34,344 nucleotides of DNA from assembly GCA_905203475.1 (NCBI GenBank), contig CAJKWD010000009.1, positions 1 through 34,344 of the forward strand, given 5' to 3'. The position numbers and the translations under genes were made by a program. This document shows positions 24,529 to 32,487 of this stretch, piece by piece. Positions within the stretch are counted from its first letter, which is position 1, and every line of letters begins with the position of its first letter. Origin of the DNA: an uncultured Acholeplasmataceae bacterium. GTDB lineage: Bacteria > Bacillota_I > Bacilli_A > RF39 > UBA660. The notes below the pieces were generated by a model. The model had not been told where the DNA came from, ran no database searches, and was given only the letters and a program-made list of their open reading frames with translations.

Positions 24529-25206
24529 TTATCCGTTTATGAGTTCAGCGATATATATTGTTTGTGTTTTACTGTTGTTATTCGTACATGTAATTAATGT
24601 TAAAGTTGTTTTATTAAAATTACGATGAATTGCTACTTTACCTGTTTTTTTCTCTTGATAGATATTTACAATTTGATAAGTATAATTTTGTCCTTGATAC
24701 TCGATTGTTATAGTATCTCCTACATTTAATTTATACAAGTCATTAAAGTATGCAATTTTTCCACGTCCTGAATGTGCTGCTAAAATAAAATTTCCTAAAG
24801 CGACATCTGGATAAGTACTTGTTGGCATAATTGCTACGTGCTTATCAACATCGTTTTCTTTTGAATTCATAGATACAAAACCTGCTTTTAAATTGATTTT
24901 AGGAATTGTAATTGTTCCTATATAATTCGCATTATCTTGATACTTTGGAACAACAACCCCATCATCATCTACTTCTGCATCTGTTTCTGTTTCATCAGCT
25001 ACAGTAATTTCTGGGACATTGATTTCTTCACTTGTTTTACCTTTTTCATTCTGTTCATATAATTTAAAATTCATACCATCAAATATTTCTTGACGTTTAT
25101 TCGTAATATAAGAATATGAGAAAAGGTATAAACCAAGACAACATAGGAAAAAGCCAAAGACGAGGCAATGGCTTTTTTTATTTAGAATGTTTTTTCTTAG
25201 TCGCAT
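24529..25206 (-). CDS. Sortase, unit 2 (next to the VPDTS surface protein); active-site Arg replaced
   Basis: A 225-residue sortase with an N-terminal membrane segment (about 14-34), an acidic linker (about 58-90) and the sortase barrel (IGTITIPKINLKAGF onward). The catalytic His145 (LAAHSG) and Cys207 (LITCT) are present. The Arg expected before the last strand (compare IRLLVFAKL in the other sortase of this locus) is Gln215 in TQTIYIAEL. The start, ATG 25206, lies 29 bases inside the end of the surface-protein gene; its ribosome binding site is weak (GCTGGAAC), so coupled translation is likely. No other start would keep the membrane anchor. Confidence 0.9.
   Translation of the reverse strand: MRLRKNILNKKSHCLVFGFFLCCLGLYLFSYSYITNKRQEIFDGMNFKLYEQNEKGKTSEEINVPEITVADETETDAEVDDDGVVVPKYQDNANYIGTITIPKINLKAGFVSMNSKENDVDKHVAIMPTSTYPDVALGNFILAAHSGRGKIAYFNDLYKLNVGDTITIEYQGQNYTYQIVNIYQEKKTGKVAIHRNFNKTTLTLITCTNNNSKTQTIYIAELING
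25148..25177 (-). terminator. Terminator-like hairpin at the surface protein/sortase overlap
   Basis: AAAAAGCCA / TGGCTTTTT form a 9-bp stem with a 12-base loop, ending in five T on the minus strand. It lies just after the surface-protein stop codon but inside the sortase reading frame, so it could trim expression of the sortase relative to its substrate. The T-run is short; this may be chance. Confidence 0.4.
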
Positions 25207-26458
25207 AAATTGTTCCAGCCCCTAATGTAAGAATTACAAATCCCATTACTGTAAGTACTGTTGAACTTTTTACAGAAGTATCAGGAACCTCTACATATGG
25301 TTGATTATACATAATTGTTTCCTGTTCAGGAGTATCTTCTGAAATTGTAATATGGATTATTTCTTTACTTAAAACATAATCAGATGGTGCACTTACCTCT
25401 TCTAATGTATATTCACCAAATGGTAAGTAATTAATCGTATATGCATCTTCTGTTGTTGTCCATTCTGCTACGACATTACCGTCTGAATCTTTTAAAACTA
25501 ATTTTGCTCCAGCTAAAGGTTTTTTCGTTGTTGCATCTTGTTTAATAATTGTGATTTTTCCATAGCTTGGATAGAATGAAACTGTTGTACTAGCTGTTGT
25601 TTCTTCATCATAAGTTTCTGGTGGTGTAATTGTTTGATATGAAGAACCACCTGAGTAAGAATATAATACTTTATTCACAAATGTACCTGTGATTTTTACA
25701 GTTACTAATTCTTTATTTCCTAATTCCTCAACTGGAACACGGATATAGAACTTTTCTCCTGGATTAAATGTAGAACGTGGTTTTCCACTTTCATCATAAA
25801 TAATTGCTTTTTGAGCTCCAGAAGTAATATTTACAGTATATGATTTCATATTAGAACTTCCATTTACTGTAACTAAAGATGAAACAAAGTATTTCTTATC
25901 TTCTGAAAAATTCATTTTCTGTGTTGCAGATGCACTAATACTTGCTTTTTCATCACTTGTATTACGTGCAGATAAAGCGCCATTTAATAAAGTTTCAATT
26001 CTTGGTTTTACGCTTTGTGGATCGGTTGGGTTTTGTTTATAGTATGCAGGAAGCATTCCATCTTTTCCATCTGGTACTCCAGCAATACGATCTCCATACC
26101 AATAAATGGCTACTTGGGTAATATAAGTATCTTTTGCAGCATCACCTGTGATACTTTTATTTGGATATCCGTTTTCAACTAAATATTGATAACCTTTATC
26201 CAATTTTTTGATTTTCGCAACTGTTAGACCAGTTGGATTATCTTTACCTAGCTCTAAACAGTATGCTACTCTACCATCATTTAAATAGTTTTGTGCATAA
26301 TATAACCCTGGTTCTAGGTATGGTGTTGTCCATGGTGCATTTGTACTAACTTGTAATGTCGCTGGTGCTTCTTTTGCATTTGCAAACACTGGCATAATTA
26401 ATAAAATAAGTGTAAATAACATCCATTTGCAAAGCTTTGAATTTCTGAATCGTTTCAT
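25178..26458 (-). CDS. Thioester-domain surface protein with Cna-B repeat and VPDTS sorting signal
   Basis: A 426-residue wall-anchored protein. A signal peptide (1-28, ending FANA) leads into a thioester domain with Cys67 (AYCLELG) and Gln115 (ITQVAIYW), the pair expected to form an internal thioester. A middle beta domain (about 180-310) is followed by one Cna-B-like domain (KITIIKQDATTKKPLAGAKL onward, about 312-385, ending LEEVSAPSDYVL). The sorting signal is VPDTS, then a hydrophobic helix and KKKHSK. ATG 26458 follows GGGGGAG, with a good promoter upstream. It is the first gene of the operon with a sortase and a membrane protein. Confidence 0.92.
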   Translation of the reverse strand: MKRFRNSKLCKWMLFTLILLIMPVFANAKEAPATLQVSTNAPWTTPYLEPGLYYAQNYLNDGRVAYCLELGKDNPTGLTVAKIKKLDKGYQYLVENGYPNKSITGDAAKDTYITQVAIYWYGDRIAGVPDGKDGMLPAYYKQNPTDPQSVKPRIETLLNGALSARNTSDEKASISASATQKMNFSEDKKYFVSSLVTVNGSSNMKSYTVNITSGAQKAIIYDESGKPRSTFNPGEKFYIRVPVEELGNKELVTVKITGTFVNKVLYSYSGGSSYQTITPPETYDEETTASTTVSFYPSYGKITIIKQDATTKKPLAGAKLVLKDSDGNVVAEWTTTEDAYTINYLPFGEYTLEEVSAPSDYVLSKEIIHITISEDTPEQETIMYNQPYVEVPDTSVKSSTVLTVMGFVILTLGAGTIYATKKKHSK

Positions 26459-26490
26459 AAAAAACTCCCCCTTCTTTTTGAATGGTTTCT

Positions 26491-26519
26491 ATCCTACCAC
26501 AAAATTCATTTTTTTGCAA
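26491..26519 (-). promoter_or_regulatory. Promoter of the sortase/thioester-protein operon
   Basis: TTGCAA (26519-26514), a 17-base spacer and TAGGAT (26496-26491) with TGG before the -10. Confidence 0.72.
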
Positions 26520-26548
26520 GTTCATCTATAATTTATGTAAAAAAAATG

Positions 26549-26568
26549 AAAAAAGACTATGCATCTTT
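26549..26568 (-). terminator. Weak terminator after the 147-residue membrane gene
   Basis: A 6-bp stem (AAAGAT / GTCTTT, one G-U pair) with a short loop and six T on the minus strand; the stop codon is in the loop. Confidence 0.45.
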
Positions 26569-27000
26569 CCCCATTTTTCTTTGATTTATCAACGCATAAA
26601 GCAATAAAGAGACATAAGCTATATCAAAATAAATCATATTATCTAATAAAAATAATGTATTTAAACCTTCATATTGGAGATTTCCTAGCTTATTTAAGTA
26701 AACGGATACCATATTTGTATCAAAATAAGTACGTCCATAAATCAGTATAATTAATAAATTCACAAAAATAAATAAACATTGAAAACGATTATCTTCCCTT
26801 GTTTTTAACTGCAAAGTATATTCTATACATATATAACCTACAAAAAAGAGATTCAACATAAAGTAAAGATACATAGATATCATATTCGGTGGATTTGTAC
26901 TATTTAAATTGGCATTTAAAATATTAGAAAAACTTACAATAAATAAAACCGTGACGATAAAAAGTGACACATTTCTCACATAATATAAAACCTTTTTCAC
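26557..27000 (-). CDS. Hypothetical membrane protein, 147 residues, GTG start
   Basis: Not recognised. Four hydrophobic helices (about residues 9-30, 42-62, 75-92 and 115-138) with short loops. The GTG start at 27000 is supported by GGAGG six bases before it and by overlap with the stop of the previous gene (GTGA). It is paired with the single-pass protein upstream and was probably made with it as a complex; no function can be given. Confidence 0.78.
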   Translation of the reverse strand: MKKVLYYVRNVSLFIVTVLFIVSFSNILNANLNSTNPPNMISMYLYFMLNLFFVGYICIEYTLQLKTREDNRFQCLFIFVNLLIILIYGRTYFDTNMVSVYLNKLGNLQYEGLNTLFLLDNMIYFDIAYVSLLLYALINQRKMGKDA

Positions 27001-27659
27001 ATGGCACCTCCATCTTCTAATAAGAAATCAACAAAATGAATATGATCTTCTAATACATTTATCATATACTTTTGAGCAAATGTAAGTGATTTCATTAATG
27101 CCTCATCGTGATCAGTAGCCATATAATAGTGGTAATTCTCTTGTAATTGACTAAGTTCGTATCCAGCATAACTATCATATTCCATTACTTTTTCCTTATA
27201 TATTTTACCTAAATCTATTTCATTTATTGTTTTACCTTCTAATGAATCAGAAATAGATTGCATTAACTCTGAATCAGGCAACATGTTTTTTACACATTGT
27301 AAATATTCATATGTGTGAACATCATCTACAGAAATTCGTTGTTCATTCCAACATTGAGAATTACTCATTCTATCTTCCACAGTTTTTAAATAATTCTTTA
27401 AAGACAATAACTCCTGCGTAGTAAACGTATTAGTATAATCAATTGCTTCTAATTGGCTGTTCTTTTCACCTAAATGATTTAACAATTCTCTAAATGTTTT
27501 TTCATTTTCTTTAGAAACAGAAACTACATTTAACTTACCTTTCTCAGATATAGTATACATGTGAAAAATATTAGCAAGTAGTAAATACCCTCCGACAATA
27601 AAAATAATTGCTGTACAGGCAAATTGAATCCATGTTCTAACCCCTTTTTTTGATTCCAT
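26997..27659 (-). CDS. Hypothetical single-pass membrane protein, 220 residues
   Basis: Not recognised. One membrane helix near the N-terminus (about residues 11-33, WIQFACTAIIFIVGGYLLLA) is followed by a helical extracytoplasmic part of about 185 residues, rich in Glu, Tyr and Leu, with two Cys (SQCW and LQCV, about 20 residues apart) that could pair. ATG 27659 follows AGGAG; an upstream TTG touches that site and is rejected. It is translationally coupled to the 147-residue membrane gene and has a -10 promoter upstream (27685-27693). Confidence 0.78.
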   Translation of the reverse strand: MESKKGVRTWIQFACTAIIFIVGGYLLLANIFHMYTISEKGKLNVVSVSKENEKTFRELLNHLGEKNSQLEAIDYTNTFTTQELLSLKNYLKTVEDRMSNSQCWNEQRISVDDVHTYEYLQCVKNMLPDSELMQSISDSLEGKTINEIDLGKIYKEKVMEYDSYAGYELSQLQENYHYYMATDHDEALMKSLTFAQKYMINVLEDHIHFVDFLLEDGGAM

Positions 27660-27684
27660 TTTATACAACTCCTACTCTAACTAT

Positions 27685-27693
27685 ATTGTACCA
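27685..27693 (-). promoter_or_regulatory. Extended -10 promoter of the two membrane genes
   Basis: TGGTACAAT on the minus strand, 26 bases upstream of the start. The -35 region is weak and overlaps the end of the dacA terminator. Confidence 0.6.
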
Positions 27694-27705
27694 TATTTTT
27701 AAAAA

Positions 27706-27726
27706 GAAAAAGAAGCGAATGCTTCT
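27706..27726 (-). terminator. dacA terminator
   Basis: AGAAGC-ATTC-GCTTCT stem-loop followed by T on the minus strand, overlapping the stop codon. Confidence 0.82.
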
Positions 27727-28873
27727 ATATTTCTAAATTCCCACCTAACATTGATTTAATATGATTCAAATAGACTTCTAATAAATTGGCTTTTTCTATG
27801 GTTTGATTGACTGTTAATGGAATCGTCCTTTCTTTTTCACCCTCTACTTTTAAAATTAATTCTCCAACTTGTTCTCCTTTTTTTACAGGTGCTGTTAATT
27901 GTTTCATTTTTACTTCATAATTGGCATTTTTCTTCTTACCTACTTTTTTATTTAATACTGTTACATCATTCATTGGTACTAATTTAACAGCATCCTTTTT
28001 CCCTTTTTCAACACGAACAGTACCAACCACACTCTCTTTTCCTAATACTTTTTCAGTCGCATATTGACTGAATCCATAATCTAACATACTCGTTGTTTCG
28101 TTATTTCTTGTTTTTGTATCAGGTTCTCCCATGACAACTGTAATAAATCTCGTGTCACCACGTTTGGCTGTAGAAGTTAAACAATAACCAGCTTCTTTTG
28201 TATATCCAGTTTTTAATCCATCAACTCCATCATAAAAGCGTACTAATTTATTGGTATTCACTAACCATACCTTATTCTCTTGATTTTCTCTTAAATAGTC
28301 TTCATAAATAGATGTAAATTCCAATACTTTTTCATGACGTACTAATTCTTTGGCAATCATTGCCATATCATAAGCACTTGAATAATGATTGGCAGTATCT
28401 AATCCATGGGGATTTTTAAAATTGGTATCATTTAATCCCAATTCTTTCGCACGTTCATTCATTCGTTTTACAAATTCATCTTCTGTTCCGGCTACTGCTT
28501 CTGATAGTGCTACAACAGCATCGTTTCCCGAAGCAACAGCAATCCCTTTAAATAAATCTTGCACCGACATTTTTTCTCCTGTTTCTAATAAAATTTGACT
28601 TCCTCCCATACTAGAAGCATTTTCAGAAACAGTAATCATCTGATTCCATTTTAAATCACCACGATCAATAGCCTCTACAATTAATAACATACTCATCATT
28701 TTTGTCATAGAAGCAGGAGCCAGTTTCTCATGAGAATTTTTTTCAAAAATAATTTCTCCTGTACTCGCCTCTATCATAATGGCACTTTTGGCATTTTCAG
28801 CTAAATTAACGGCTTTTACATGCCATGGAAACATAATTAAAATACCTAACAACAGCACAAATCCTTTTTTCAT
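27725..28873 (-). CDS. dacA: D-alanyl-D-alanine carboxypeptidase (PBP5-type)
   Basis: A low-molecular-weight penicillin-binding protein that removes the terminal D-Ala from peptidoglycan stem peptides at the outer face of the membrane. The 382 residues comprise a signal peptide (1-21), the transpeptidase-like domain with S55-x-x-K58 (SMTK), SGN (114-116) and K220-T-G, and a C-terminal PBP5_C-like beta domain (about 270-360). An amphipathic C-terminal helix (LLEVYLNHIKSMLGG) probably anchors it to the membrane. AGAGGTG precedes ATG 28873. It is divergent from the CDF transporter gene. Confidence 0.95.
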   Translation of the reverse strand: MKKGFVLLLGILIMFPWHVKAVNLAENAKSAIMIEASTGEIIFEKNSHEKLAPASMTKMMSMLLIVEAIDRGDLKWNQMITVSENASSMGGSQILLETGEKMSVQDLFKGIAVASGNDAVVALSEAVAGTEDEFVKRMNERAKELGLNDTNFKNPHGLDTANHYSSAYDMAMIAKELVRHEKVLEFTSIYEDYLRENQENKVWLVNTNKLVRFYDGVDGLKTGYTKEAGYCLTSTAKRGDTRFITVVMGEPDTKTRNNETTSMLDYGFSQYATEKVLGKESVVGTVRVEKGKKDAVKLVPMNDVTVLNKKVGKKKNANYEVKMKQLTAPVKKGEQVGELILKVEGEKERTIPLTVNQTIEKANLLEVYLNHIKSMLGGNLEI

Positions 28874-28925
28874 AATTCACCTCTAATACGTTTTATGATA
28901 TTTCTATTTTTTATAGAACAAAACA

Positions 28926-28954
28926 TTGCGATAAATAATATATATTGTTACAAT
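28926..28954 (+). promoter_or_regulatory. Promoter of the CDF transporter gene
   Basis: TTGCGA, a 17-base spacer and TACAAT (28949-28954). This rules out an upstream in-frame GTG at 28953 as the start codon, since it would be inside the -10 box. Confidence 0.72.
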
Positions 28955-28976
28955 GGTAATAATAGAGGTCATGTGT

Positions 28977-29834
28977 ATGAAGAGATTTAAATCGACAAAA
29001 ATTGCTAGTTTCTTAGGAATATTTTTTAACTTACTATTATTTATCTTCAAATTGATTGTTTCCATGCTCACATCAAGTCAATCTATGATGGCGGATGCCA
29101 TAAATAGTTTAGGAGATATTCTCTCCTCTCTTATGACATGGATTGGTAATAAAATTGCTAGCAAACCAAAAGATGATGATCATAATTTAGGACATGGAAA
29201 AGCAGAATACATCTATTCTCTTTTTATCAGTGGTATTATTATGATGATGGCTATCACTTTAATCAAAGATTCTTTCTTCTCCCTCTTCTCACCTACTCAA
29301 TATCACTTTTCTATTTGGTTAATTATCGTTTGTTTAATTACAATTTTTACGAAATTAGCACTATACTTTTACGTTCATCACTTATCTAAAAATTTAAATA
29401 GTCTACTTTTAAAAGCAAATGCCAAAGATCACTTATATGACTCATTCATTACTTGTATCAATTTAGGAGCTATTCTTTTAACACAGTATGGAATATATTT
29501 AATTGATAGTATTGCCGGTATTTTCATTGCCCTATGGATTTTTTACCAAGGATTTAAGATATGTAAAGAAAGCTATGATGTATTAATGGATAAAACAATG
29601 AATCCAAAAAAGCGAAATGAAGTATTAAAAATCATTAAAAAATATCCAGAAGTAAAACGAATGAGTCACTTTGTTGCGATACCTGTTGGCTATCAATATC
29701 AAATCTCATTTACAATCTACGTCGATGGCAATTTATCTACTTATCAATCCCATAAAATAGCCAATCAAATAGAACAAGAATTAAAAAAATTATCGGAAAT
29801 CTATTCCGTTATCATTCATGTAAATCCAATTTAA
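28977..29834 (+). CDS. Cation diffusion facilitator (CDF) family transporter
   Basis: CDF proteins export divalent metals (zinc, manganese, iron, cobalt) in exchange for protons. The 285 residues have six membrane helices, the family motif MMADAINSLGDILSSL (37-52) in helix 2 with metal-site Asp40 and Asp47 and Asn43, and the HNLGHGKAEYI loop (69-79). Helix 5 holds AKDHLYDSF with a second His/Asp pair. The C-terminal cytoplasmic domain (about 205-285) is typical and ends normally. The metal cannot be deduced. ATG 28977 is seven bases after AGAGGT. Confidence 0.92.
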   Translation: MKRFKSTKIASFLGIFFNLLLFIFKLIVSMLTSSQSMMADAINSLGDILSSLMTWIGNKIASKPKDDDHNLGHGKAEYIYSLFISGIIMMMAITLIKDSFFSLFSPTQYHFSIWLIIVCLITIFTKLALYFYVHHLSKNLNSLLLKANAKDHLYDSFITCINLGAILLTQYGIYLIDSIAGIFIALWIFYQGFKICKESYDVLMDKTMNPKKRNEVLKIIKKYPEVKRMSHFVAIPVGYQYQISFTIYVDGNLSTYQSHKIANQIEQELKKLSEIYSVIIHVNPI

Positions 29835-29846
29835 TTGGATTTTTTG
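29822..29846 (+). terminator. CDF transporter terminator
   Basis: AATCCAAT-TTA-ATTGGATT hairpin and a T-run; the stop codon lies in the loop. Confidence 0.85.
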
Positions 29847-29854
29847 AATTCTAA

Positions 29855-29883
29855 TTGTAAAAACAATATTTTTTGGTTATAAT
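29855..29883 (+). promoter_or_regulatory. Promoter of the first VanY-type peptidase
   Basis: TTGTAA, a 17-base spacer and TATAAT (29878-29883), 17 bases before the start codon. Confidence 0.78.
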
Positions 29884-29900
29884 GATATTAGGGTGATAAT

Positions 29901-30848
29901 ATGTATCGTACAAAAAGAAAAATTAAAAAAGGTCCAATCATTGCAGCAGTTTTAATTATTTTAATCGGAGTTGGTGGTTTCTTTGCTTTTAAAGAAATTC
30001 GCTATCGTATGAGTGATACTTATAAATTGTTACAAATTGGATACAATGAAACAGAAACTAACATTTTAATCAAAAAATATAATAAAGATAAATTAGAACA
30101 ATTAATTAAAGATAAAAAATTAGAACCAAATATTCCTAAACTATTGCAACAAAAATATTATATGGAAAAAAATATGGATTGCTATCTTAAATATTTAAAA
30201 GAAAATCCTGAAACAACAGTAAAAGATACAGTTAGTTTAGTAAATGTCAATCGTGATCGTGACTTTTATGAAAAAATGAAAAAAACAGATACTTCAAAAG
30301 GAGATCTCATTCTTGTAAACAAATATTATAAATTAACAAAAGACTTTAAACCAAAAGATATTGTTCCAATTAGTAATCAATTTTCTTATGAGGGAAATGA
30401 AATTAGTAAGCATGTATATGAAAAATATCGTTCTATGTGGAATGCTGCAAAAGAAGAAGGATTAATGTTGATTGTAAACTCTTCTTATCGTGATTATGAA
30501 ACACAAGAAGCAGTATGGAAAGATTATGCGAATGCTCATGGAGAAGAATGGGCCGATAATAAAGCAGCTAGAGCTGGTTCTAGCGAACATGAAACAGGAC
30601 TAGCGCTTGATATTGTAACAAATAATGTAGTAATGAATGAATTTGAAAATACAGAAGAATTTAAATGGTTACAAAAAAATGCTTATAAATACGGATTTAT
30701 TTTAAGATATCCAAAAGGAAAAGAAAATATTACAGGGTACGAATATGAATCATGGCACTATCGTTATGTCGGTGAAGAAGTTGCTGAAGAAATTCATAAT
30801 TTAGATATTACCTTTGATGAATATTATGCATATTATTTAGATAAATAG
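29901..30848 (+). CDS. D-alanyl-D-alanine carboxypeptidase, VanY/DdcY type, copy 1
   Basis: A zinc peptidase that trims D-Ala or D-Ala-D-Ala-type ends from the cell wall. The 315 residues have an N-terminal membrane anchor (about 13-31), a helical stretch of about 110 residues and the C-terminal VanY domain: SSYRDYETQ (194-202), the zinc motif with His230 and Asp237 (SSEHETGLALD) and His286 (SWHYRYVG). AGGGTG precedes ATG 29901. The closely related second copy lies 73 bases after. No resistance regulator or vanHAX genes are nearby, so this is a housekeeping-type wall enzyme. Confidence 0.93.
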   Translation: MYRTKRKIKKGPIIAAVLIILIGVGGFFAFKEIRYRMSDTYKLLQIGYNETETNILIKKYNKDKLEQLIKDKKLEPNIPKLLQQKYYMEKNMDCYLKYLKENPETTVKDTVSLVNVNRDRDFYEKMKKTDTSKGDLILVNKYYKLTKDFKPKDIVPISNQFSYEGNEISKHVYEKYRSMWNAAKEEGLMLIVNSSYRDYETQEAVWKDYANAHGEEWADNKAARAGSSEHETGLALDIVTNNVVMNEFENTEEFKWLQKNAYKYGFILRYPKGKENITGYEYESWHYRYVGEEVAEEIHNLDITFDEYYAYYLDK

Positions 30849-30870
30849 TGGGTTCCCCCCACTTTTTTTA
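30847..30870 (+). terminator. Terminator of the first VanY-type gene
   Basis: AGTGGG-TTCCC-CCCACT hairpin followed by seven T, overlapping the stop codon. Confidence 0.85.
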
Positions 30871-30900
30871 TGGACAAGTCTTTCTTTTCTCTTTGCTGCA

Positions 30901-30906
30901 TATAAT
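30901..30906 (+). promoter_or_regulatory. -10 box of the second VanY-type gene
   Basis: TATAAT lies 16 bases before the start codon. The -35 is not clear (TCTTTC near the right distance). Confidence 0.5.
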
Positions 30907-30921
30907 ATAGTGGTGAAGTAT

Positions 30922-31599
30922 ATGAATGAAAAAAAATTTCGCATCTGTATCTATACTGTATTATTTATTTTAGTAATTGTATTTTTTACAAAAGATTTTA
31001 ACTTATTTTCTGACTTTTATAAAAATATTAAACAAGTAAAACATCCTAATCAATTAGATGTTTTAGTAAATAAAAACTATCAATTACCAAAAAATTATAT
31101 GCCTTCCGATTTAAAAGAAGTCAGCGTTGAATTTGCTTTTGAACATAAATATTTAAGAAAAGATGCAAAAGAAGCTTTTGAAAAGATGGCTCAACATGCT
31201 AAACAAGATGGATATCAAATTATTTTAGTATCAGCTTATCGTAGTTATTCATATCAAGATGAATTATATCAACACTATGTAAAAACAAGTGGTAAAAACT
31301 ATGCCGATCGTTGTAGTGCTAGACCTGGTCACTCAGAACATCAAACTGGATTAGCACTCGATATTATGGGAGAAAACGGAGATTATAATTCATTTGAAAG
31401 TACGAAAGAATTTAAGTGGATGCAAGAACACGCATCACAATATGGTTTTATTTTAAGATATCCTAAAGATGGATATGATATTACTGGTTTTAAATATGAA
31501 CCATGGCACTATCGTTATGTTGGTAAAAAACTTGCTCATTATCTTACCGAAAACAATATTACATTAGATGAATATTATTTTAAAAAATATGGAAAATAA
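30922..31599 (+). CDS. D-alanyl-D-alanine carboxypeptidase, VanY type, copy 2
   Basis: A 225-residue paralogue of the preceding gene, without its long helical spacer. A membrane anchor (about 7-24) is followed by the VanY domain with SAYRSYSYQ (104-112), zinc ligands His140 and Asp147 (GHSEHQTGLALD) and His196 (PWHYRYVG). ATG 30922 follows GGTGAAG; two GTG codons upstream lie at or before that site. The pair looks like a tandem duplication followed by divergence of the N-terminal half. Both copies keep every zinc and catalytic residue. Confidence 0.93.
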   Translation: MNEKKFRICIYTVLFILVIVFFTKDFNLFSDFYKNIKQVKHPNQLDVLVNKNYQLPKNYMPSDLKEVSVEFAFEHKYLRKDAKEAFEKMAQHAKQDGYQIILVSAYRSYSYQDELYQHYVKTSGKNYADRCSARPGHSEHQTGLALDIMGENGDYNSFESTKEFKWMQEHASQYGFILRYPKDGYDITGFKYEPWHYRYVGKKLAHYLTENNITLDEYYFKKYGK

Positions 31600-31621
31600 A
31601 AAGAACCGAAGTTCTTATTTT
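31598..31621. terminator. Bidirectional terminator between the second VanY gene and mutM
   Basis: AAGAAC-CGAA-GTTCTT hairpin with A/T runs on both sides, serving convergent genes. Confidence 0.82.
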
Positions 31622-32436
31622 TGACAGTTAGTACAATAATAACTACTACGTCCATTGATAAATCTCTTTTTAATTGCTTTTCCACAAATCGGACATGGTT
31701 GTCCCTCTTTCCCATGGACAAATAACTTTTGTTGAAACATACCATCTACTCCCTCACTAGGATGATAACTACGAATCGTACTTCCCCCTAAATCAATGGC
31801 TTCTTTTAAAACTTTTCTCGTATTCTCAATTAAATATTCTAATTCTTTTTTAGTAACACGATTCGATGCTCTTAAAGGAGAAATATGACTTAGAAACAAA
31901 ATCTCATTCGCATAAATATTACCAATTCCAACAATTACACTCTGATCTAATAAACTTGTTTTAATTGGAATCTTTTTATTTTTCCATTTATCTTTTAAAT
32001 AAGAAACAGTAAGTAATTGATCCCAAGGTTCTAATCCCAAATTAGATAATGGTGGCACCTGATAAGCTGTATCTTTTGATAATAAATACATTCTACCAAA
32101 CTTTCTCGTATCATGATACCTTAACTGTCTCTGATCATCTAAACAGAAAACAACATGTTCATGTTTCTGAACAGGATCTTTCGCACTACGGAAAAAATAT
32201 TTTCCTTCCATACGTAAATGAGAAAGTAAAACATCATGATCTAATTCAAAAATTAACCATTTCCCATAACGATTTATTTTATGAATCGTTTGATTTTTAA
32301 TTTGCTTCTTAAATTCTTCTATTGTTGGATTGGCAACGATATTAGGATAATAAATCAATACATCTACAATCTTACGATTTACTAATTCTTTTTCTAATCC
32401 TCTTCTTACCGTTTCTACTTCTGGTAATTCAGGCAT
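31615..32436 (-). CDS. mutM: Formamidopyrimidine-DNA glycosylase (MutM/Fpg)
   Basis: A DNA base-excision repair enzyme that removes 8-oxoguanine and formamidopyrimidines and nicks the site. The 273 residues start MPELPEVETVRRGL with catalytic Pro2 and Glu3 (after Met removal, P1 and E2), have the NRYGKWLIFEL strand with the conserved Lys, a helix-two-turn-helix (SVIVGIGNIYANEILF) and a C-terminal zinc finger (C248, C251, C268, C271) holding the GRSSYYC loop with the conserved Arg. GGGAAGTG precedes ATG 32436. Normal length. Confidence 0.96.
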   Translation of the reverse strand: MPELPEVETVRRGLEKELVNRKIVDVLIYYPNIVANPTIEEFKKQIKNQTIHKINRYGKWLIFELDHDVLLSHLRMEGKYFFRSAKDPVQKHEHVVFCLDDQRQLRYHDTRKFGRMYLLSKDTAYQVPPLSNLGLEPWDQLLTVSYLKDKWKNKKIPIKTSLLDQSVIVGIGNIYANEILFLSHISPLRASNRVTKKELEYLIENTRKVLKEAIDLGGSTIRSYHPSEGVDGMFQQKLFVHGKEGQPCPICGKAIKKRFINGRSSYYCTNCQK

Positions 32437-32458
32437 AACATCACTTCCCTTGCTCTTT

Positions 32459-32467
32459 AGTATAACA
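32459..32467 (-). promoter_or_regulatory. Extended -10 promoter of mutM
   Basis: TGTTATACT on the minus strand, 23 bases before the start codon. It is divergent from the serS T-box promoter, with the two -10 regions about 45 bases apart. Confidence 0.6.
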
Positions 32468-32487
32468 TAAAATACATAATTATAACA

